Positions 5,345 through 8,146 of a stretch of 8,146 bases of DNA are shown piece by piece. The translations under genes and the position numbers were made by a program. The notes under the pieces were generated by a model that ran no database searches, was not told the origin of the DNA, and saw nothing but the letters and a program-made list of their open reading frames with translations. Source of the stretch: CAYMUN01 sp964440265 (GTDB lineage: Bacteria; Patescibacteriota; Saccharimonadia; Saccharimonadales; UBA4665); contig CAYTRU010000050.1 in assembly GCA_964440265.1 (NCBI GenBank), positions 1 to 8,146 on the forward strand. The letters run 5' to 3'. How positions within the stretch are numbered: position 1 is the first letter of the stretch; every line of letters starts with the position of its first letter.

Positions 5345-7887
5345 TGCCTGTCCTCCTCGTCTCGCTTGATTTCGTCAATCTTGCTCTGAGCTACCCCAAA
5401 GTCTAGGCCGTTTGCCGCCGGCAAAGTCATAAGAAACTTTACCGTAAAGATGTCGATAGCGTCAGTAAACATAATCATGTCCCGAATAGGGGCGATGTTA
5501 CGTATAAAAGCGCTATCATGCACAATTGGCGGGTCTGAGAACGGGTCGGCAACATTTCGTCGCGGTAGAGTTTCAAATAACCTACCGAGGCGTATTTGGC
5601 GCTGGCTTCGCAATGTGGCGCGAGGAGAAAGAACACCGAAGAGGTTTTGGTAGTGTGACGAGAGCCCAGCTAAAAGTTTTAGGCGGTCCAGCTGGTTATT
5701 TCCGGCTAGATACGCATTCCAGACCTGCCCACATTCCTGCCACAGCTCCGGCTTGCCATGAAACTCGGCCAAAATATAGGCATAGCCGCTGATATCAAAC
5801 AAGTCTATTATGGGCTCTGCGAGCCACGTTAGCGCCGTTGATGGCTCCCATTCCATGACCTGGGGTCGTACTTTATCAAAGGTGCCGAGAATGCCTATGA
5901 AGTATGGCCCGAACAGACTTTTGAACCTATCGGCATCACCTTCCATAAGTGCGTCAAAGCAAGCTTCGCCGGTTTTGTGTACTGCCTCACCAAAATAGTC
6001 GGGCATGTCTGAGTCGGGTGGCTCTGGTAGTAAATGGGGTATCAGTTTTGCCATCTCATCAATAGCTTTATTCCTGAATTTAACTACGCGTTCATGCGCA
6101 TTTTCCCAGTCCCATTCCGGTCGCTTGAAGTCGAGCTTGCTACCTTCGCGCAAGGCTTCGGCAACCTTCTTTAAACTTTCAATATGACTATCTAACTTCC
6201 ACGCTAATTCGAGCGCCCGTGTATATACTGCAGCAGCATGTTTATGCTGCCCGGCACTGGCTAACTCTTCACCTGTAGCAAAATACCAGCGTTCAATTAG
6301 CTTAAGAAGCTGCTCCCACTGCCTAAACAGGCTCCAGTCTAGATTGTTGAACGTGTACTCAATCACATACCAAGCAGGTGACATGTAGGCTGCTTGAGCC
6401 GCCTTCTCAAAGTTCGCATTTTCTTGAATTTGCTCCAAGGCGTTTATCGTGCTGTAGGGCAAGCGGAATTTGTATGGAGAGCCAGGCTTAGTCCAGTCGG
6501 TCTTAGCTAGGCCCGAGCGCAGTTTATCTACATCAATATCACCGACTGCCTTAATAAAACCTAGCTCAAGCGAGACAGGTAACGCTGCGCAAATATCCGC
6601 AACAGCCACGACATAAGCCGGGCGTACATCAGTGGCAATCGGCCGTTGTGTCGCTATAATTTTAATAACCTTTTCGGTTACCTTGTCGCACCATACTTCG
6701 CCATCTGCTGTAAGCCAGTTCTTGCCGACACTGTCAAAGAAATCAGGGAAGGAAGTCAGCATTTTGTATATTGCTTCATAGTGCTTTTCCCCGGCCTCGT
6801 CCCCAAGTGAATCGAACAGTACTCCGAGAAGCTCCTCTTCTACCCAGTTAACGTTAGGGACCTCGTTCGGGCTTAAGGCTGTGTCAGTTTGCGAAGCCAT
6901 GTCTAAAGTGGTACTTTCGCTCAAGTACCATTGCTGGTGCTCATACTTTTTACCGAACCAGCGGCTTCCAGACGGAATAAGAGGTTTTAGGTCGTGATAG
7001 TAACGAACCGTATAAAGGAGTTTATTTAAGAGTCGTGCGTAGGCGTCGCCCTGCAGCTCGGGCTGTGTGCTCGAAATTCGCGCGAGAGCTGTGAGTGTCG
7101 ATACGGACTTACTCGCCTGTTTTCGGTAGTGCTCCTGAAAGTTAATATCACGCCAGTTCCAACCTTTATTAGTTGAACGTTCGGCCCAACGCTTAAGCTC
7201 GTAAGAAATAGTGTTAGCCAGCAGCGTGCGGTCGGACAGGAAAAACGCACGTTGACCAAGTCTGGCAAAGGCAAATACTGCAAAGCCTGAAAGTACGATG
7301 AGCAGTGGTGGCACCAAGTGTAGGGGGCTACCTCCGCCAGCGCTCATGGCAAGCAAAATGACCGAAAATGCAGTAAGAAAGGAAACGGCCTTTACGTAAA
7401 CATTGCCGAGCCGGTCTTTGATTAGTAGCTCTCTAATATCGTTAGGTACATTCGAGTAGGCATTGGCTATTACTGTGCTCACGGCAGTGAAGTAAAGACC
7501 GAGAAATACTCCAGTTACCGCGGCCACTGTAGTAAGCAGCTGCACATATGAGTTCGCATCTAGAGGGTTTTTTAGGTATCGTCCAACAGCGTTATTTGTA
7601 AGAAGGCGCCAGCCAGTAAAGACATAAATGTAATGGTCGAACAAGTACAGGCCAAAAGCTGCTAAACCTGCAAAGATAATTGGCAAGTAGGTTCCGCGTG
7701 CCAAAGCCCTAAGTGCCGTAGTTTCGGCAGCCGCTTCGTCTTTTGTATTTCGAGCTTTGAATATACCGCGTAGCCGATAGAAGTCTAGCTTCATGAGCCT
7801 GCGCCGCAGTTGCCAAAACATTTTTAGCGAACCAAGACGTGCAAGGTTATAGTTTTTATTTGTAAGCTTCTTTCTCATGGTTAACAC
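5341..7887 (-). CDS. Large membrane protein with four N-terminal transmembrane segments and helical/TPR-like cytoplasmic region
   Basis: I do not recognise this 848-residue protein. A basic N-terminus (residues 4-45) is followed by four hydrophobic helices near 66-91, 116-140, 164-184 and 188-210. Between helices two and three is NVPNDIRELLIKDRLGNVYV, an arrangement that recalls DUF2254-type membrane proteins, though only loosely. The remaining 640 residues are soluble and helical. The stretch AGQHKHAAAVYTRALELAWK (545-564) resembles a TPR helix pair, so the region may be a helical-repeat scaffold for protein contacts. There is no visible P-loop, nuclease or kinase motif. No signal peptide is evident; the protein should sit in the cytoplasmic membrane with a large cytoplasmic part. 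The start is a GTG at 7885-7887, supported by AGGGG 7 bases upstream; the ATG at 7878 would be 16 bases away. The 305-residue partner overlaps its end by 4 bp. A transport, sensing or defence role is possible but unproved. Confidence 0.85.
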   Translation of the reverse strand: MLTMRKKLTNKNYNLARLGSLKMFWQLRRRLMKLDFYRLRGIFKARNTKDEAAAETTALRALARGTYLPIIFAGLAAFGLYLFDHYIYVFTGWRLLTNNAVGRYLKNPLDANSYVQLLTTVAAVTGVFLGLYFTAVSTVIANAYSNVPNDIRELLIKDRLGNVYVKAVSFLTAFSVILLAMSAGGGSPLHLVPPLLIVLSGFAVFAFARLGQRAFFLSDRTLLANTISYELKRWAERSTNKGWNWRDINFQEHYRKQASKSVSTLTALARISSTQPELQGDAYARLLNKLLYTVRYYHDLKPLIPSGSRWFGKKYEHQQWYLSESTTLDMASQTDTALSPNEVPNVNWVEEELLGVLFDSLGDEAGEKHYEAIYKMLTSFPDFFDSVGKNWLTADGEVWCDKVTEKVIKIIATQRPIATDVRPAYVVAVADICAALPVSLELGFIKAVGDIDVDKLRSGLAKTDWTKPGSPYKFRLPYSTINALEQIQENANFEKAAQAAYMSPAWYVIEYTFNNLDWSLFRQWEQLLKLIERWYFATGEELASAGQHKHAAAVYTRALELAWKLDSHIESLKKVAEALREGSKLDFKRPEWDWENAHERVVKFRNKAIDEMAKLIPHLLPEPPDSDMPDYFGEAVHKTGEACFDALMEGDADRFKSLFGPYFIGILGTFDKVRPQVMEWEPSTALTWLAEPIIDLFDISGYAYILAEFHGKPELWQECGQVWNAYLAGNNQLDRLKLLAGLSSHYQNLFGVLSPRATLRSQRQIRLGRLFETLPRRNVADPFSDPPIVHDSAFIRNIAPIRDMIMFTDAIDIFTVKFLMTLPAANGLDFGVAQSKIDEIKRDEEDRQ
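5352..5357 (-). promoter_or_regulatory. Ribosome binding site of the 305-residue gene
   Basis: AGGAGG on the - strand lies 7 bases before the ATG at 5344, inside the last codons of the upstream membrane-protein gene. It confirms the ATGA overlap start and suggests coupled translation. Confidence 0.75.
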
Positions 7888-7894
7888 TAGTTTA

Positions 7895-7899
7895 CCCCT
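7895..7899 (-). promoter_or_regulatory. Ribosome binding site that favours the GTG start at 7887
   Basis: AGGGG on the - strand ends 7 bases before the GTG. The alternative ATG at 7878 would be 16 bases away, too far for normal initiation. Confidence 0.55.
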
Positions 7900-7902
7900 A
7901 GG

Positions 7903-7947
7903 TAGTACGATGAGAAATTGCTAATGTTTATAGTTAAGATAGTACGA
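7903..7947. repeat. Direct repeat TAGTACGA flanking the operon promoter
   Basis: TAGTACGA occurs at 7903-7910 and again at 7940-7947, 37 bp apart (about 3.5 helical turns), in the same orientation. One copy lies in the spacer of the putative promoter and the other just after the expected start of transcription. That arrangement suits a regulator binding two sites, but an 8-bp pair could also occur by chance. Confidence 0.4.
7927..7932 (-). promoter_or_regulatory. Possible -10 box of the membrane-protein operon
   Basis: TATAAA on the - strand would start transcription near 7920, leaving a leader of about 33 bases that contains the ribosome site. The -35 region (TTAGAA or TAGAAC, 17-18 bp upstream) matches poorly, so activator help or a weak promoter is likely. 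Confidence 0.35.
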
Positions 7948-7969
7948 CAGTTCTAAAAGGTGATAGCCG

Positions 7970-8098
7970 CTAGGGACTATGTATCTTCTCTGGATGTTTC
8001 TGCTGATATTTGCTGTCTAAGAAATCATCCCAGAGTAAATCATGCCATCTATGTATCTCTTCAACAATGAGGGGTGAACTTTTTTCGAGGTGCTCCAC
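7970..8098 (-). CDS. Possible 42-residue protein or gene remnant
   Basis: A GTG at 8096-8098 (or TTG at 8099-8101) opens a frame of 42 codons ending in TAG at 7970-7972. The residues look protein-like: an acidic helix with IVEEIHRWHDLLWDDFLDSK, then a basic, His-rich end. A stop codon lies six to seven codons upstream, inside the terminator hairpin, and there is no good ribosome site, since the GGGG of the hairpin is 8-11 bases from the candidate starts. Its start abuts a strong terminator, which is odd for a working gene. It may be the end of a decayed gene cut off by the terminator sequence, or a chance frame. Confidence 0.3.
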   Translation of the reverse strand: MEHLEKSSPLIVEEIHRWHDLLWDDFLDSKYQQKHPEKIHSP

Positions 8099-8099
8099 C

Positions 8100-8142
8100 A
8101 AAGAAAATACCCCATCTTAAAAGATGGGGTATTTTCTTTTTT
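8100..8142. terminator. Strong bidirectional intrinsic terminator
   Basis: A nearly uninterrupted perfect inverted repeat, about 18-19 bp per arm, is centred at 8119-8120, with GC core ACCCCATC and GATGGGGT. On the + strand it ends in six T residues (8137-8142). On the - strand the A-rich outer arm supplies TTTTCTTT, so it can stop transcription from both sides. It would insulate the membrane-protein operon from genes to the right. Confidence 0.88.
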
Positions 8143-8146
8143 GTAT

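Noticed and set aside
4427..7887. Prophage or integrated element
   Set aside because: No integrase, terminase, capsid or tail genes and no flanking att-like repeats are visible; one portal-like pattern is not enough.
7979..8020. Thirteen-codon hydrophobic frame (MYLLWMFLLIFAV)
   Set aside because: Short, without a good ribosome site, and opposite a more protein-like frame on the other strand; most likely chance.
8083..8100. Sequence ending TGCTCCACCA just before a terminator, resembling a tRNA or tmRNA 3' end
   Set aside because: No matching acceptor arm (GGAGCA type) lies 70-90 bases upstream, and no T-arm GGTTCGAATCC is present.

Overview
The window reads as ordinary bacterial DNA of moderate G+C. 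TGA serves as a stop (three of the six larger genes end with it), so the standard code applies. Shine-Dalgarno sites occur before some genes and are absent before others. The mix of a lysine- and tyrosine-rich zinc-ribbon protein, a short secreted Thr/Pro-linker protein and large unrecognised proteins is compatible with a Candidate Phyla Radiation bacterium such as Saccharibacteria. That placement is an impression from protein style, not proof. No rRNA, tRNA, CRISPR array or insertion sequence is visible.

Left part (1-1923, + strand): a possible tail of an upstream gene. Then come two closely spaced genes: a membrane-anchored or secreted protein with a Thr/Ser/Pro linker and a phage-tail-like beta domain, and a 383-residue protein with two four-cysteine zinc ribbons.

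Next is a 276-bp gap (1924-2199) between two convergent genes. It is rich in secondary structure: a long-range inverted repeat with a competing inner hairpin, a small hairpin, and a perfect 8-bp palindrome just upstream of an extended -10 box. That box points toward the 3' end of the next gene.

Centre (2200-4430): a divergent DNA-damage cassette. On the - strand is a SRAP (HMCES/YedK family) protein that binds abasic sites in single-stranded DNA. Facing away on the + strand are an 88-residue protein and an overlapping UmuC/DinB-type Y-family translesion polymerase with a complete catalytic triad, a Tyr steric gate and a sliding-clamp motif near its C-terminus. The three would act together at damaged replication forks: the SRAP protein shields abasic sites, and the polymerase bypasses lesions while tethered to the clamp. 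The SRAP catalytic Cys is not next to any possible start codon, which is unusual because its chemistry needs a free N-terminal Cys.

Right part (4427-7887, - strand): a two-gene operon joined by an ATGA overlap. The first gene encodes an 848-residue protein with four N-terminal membrane segments and a long helical, partly TPR-like cytoplasmic part. The second encodes a 305-residue protein with a faint phage-portal-like pattern. Neither has a function I recognise. The operon ends tail-to-tail with the polymerase, with overlapping stop codons. Its upstream region carries an 8-bp direct repeat flanking a putative promoter. The window closes with a possible 42-residue gene remnant and a strong bidirectional terminator.
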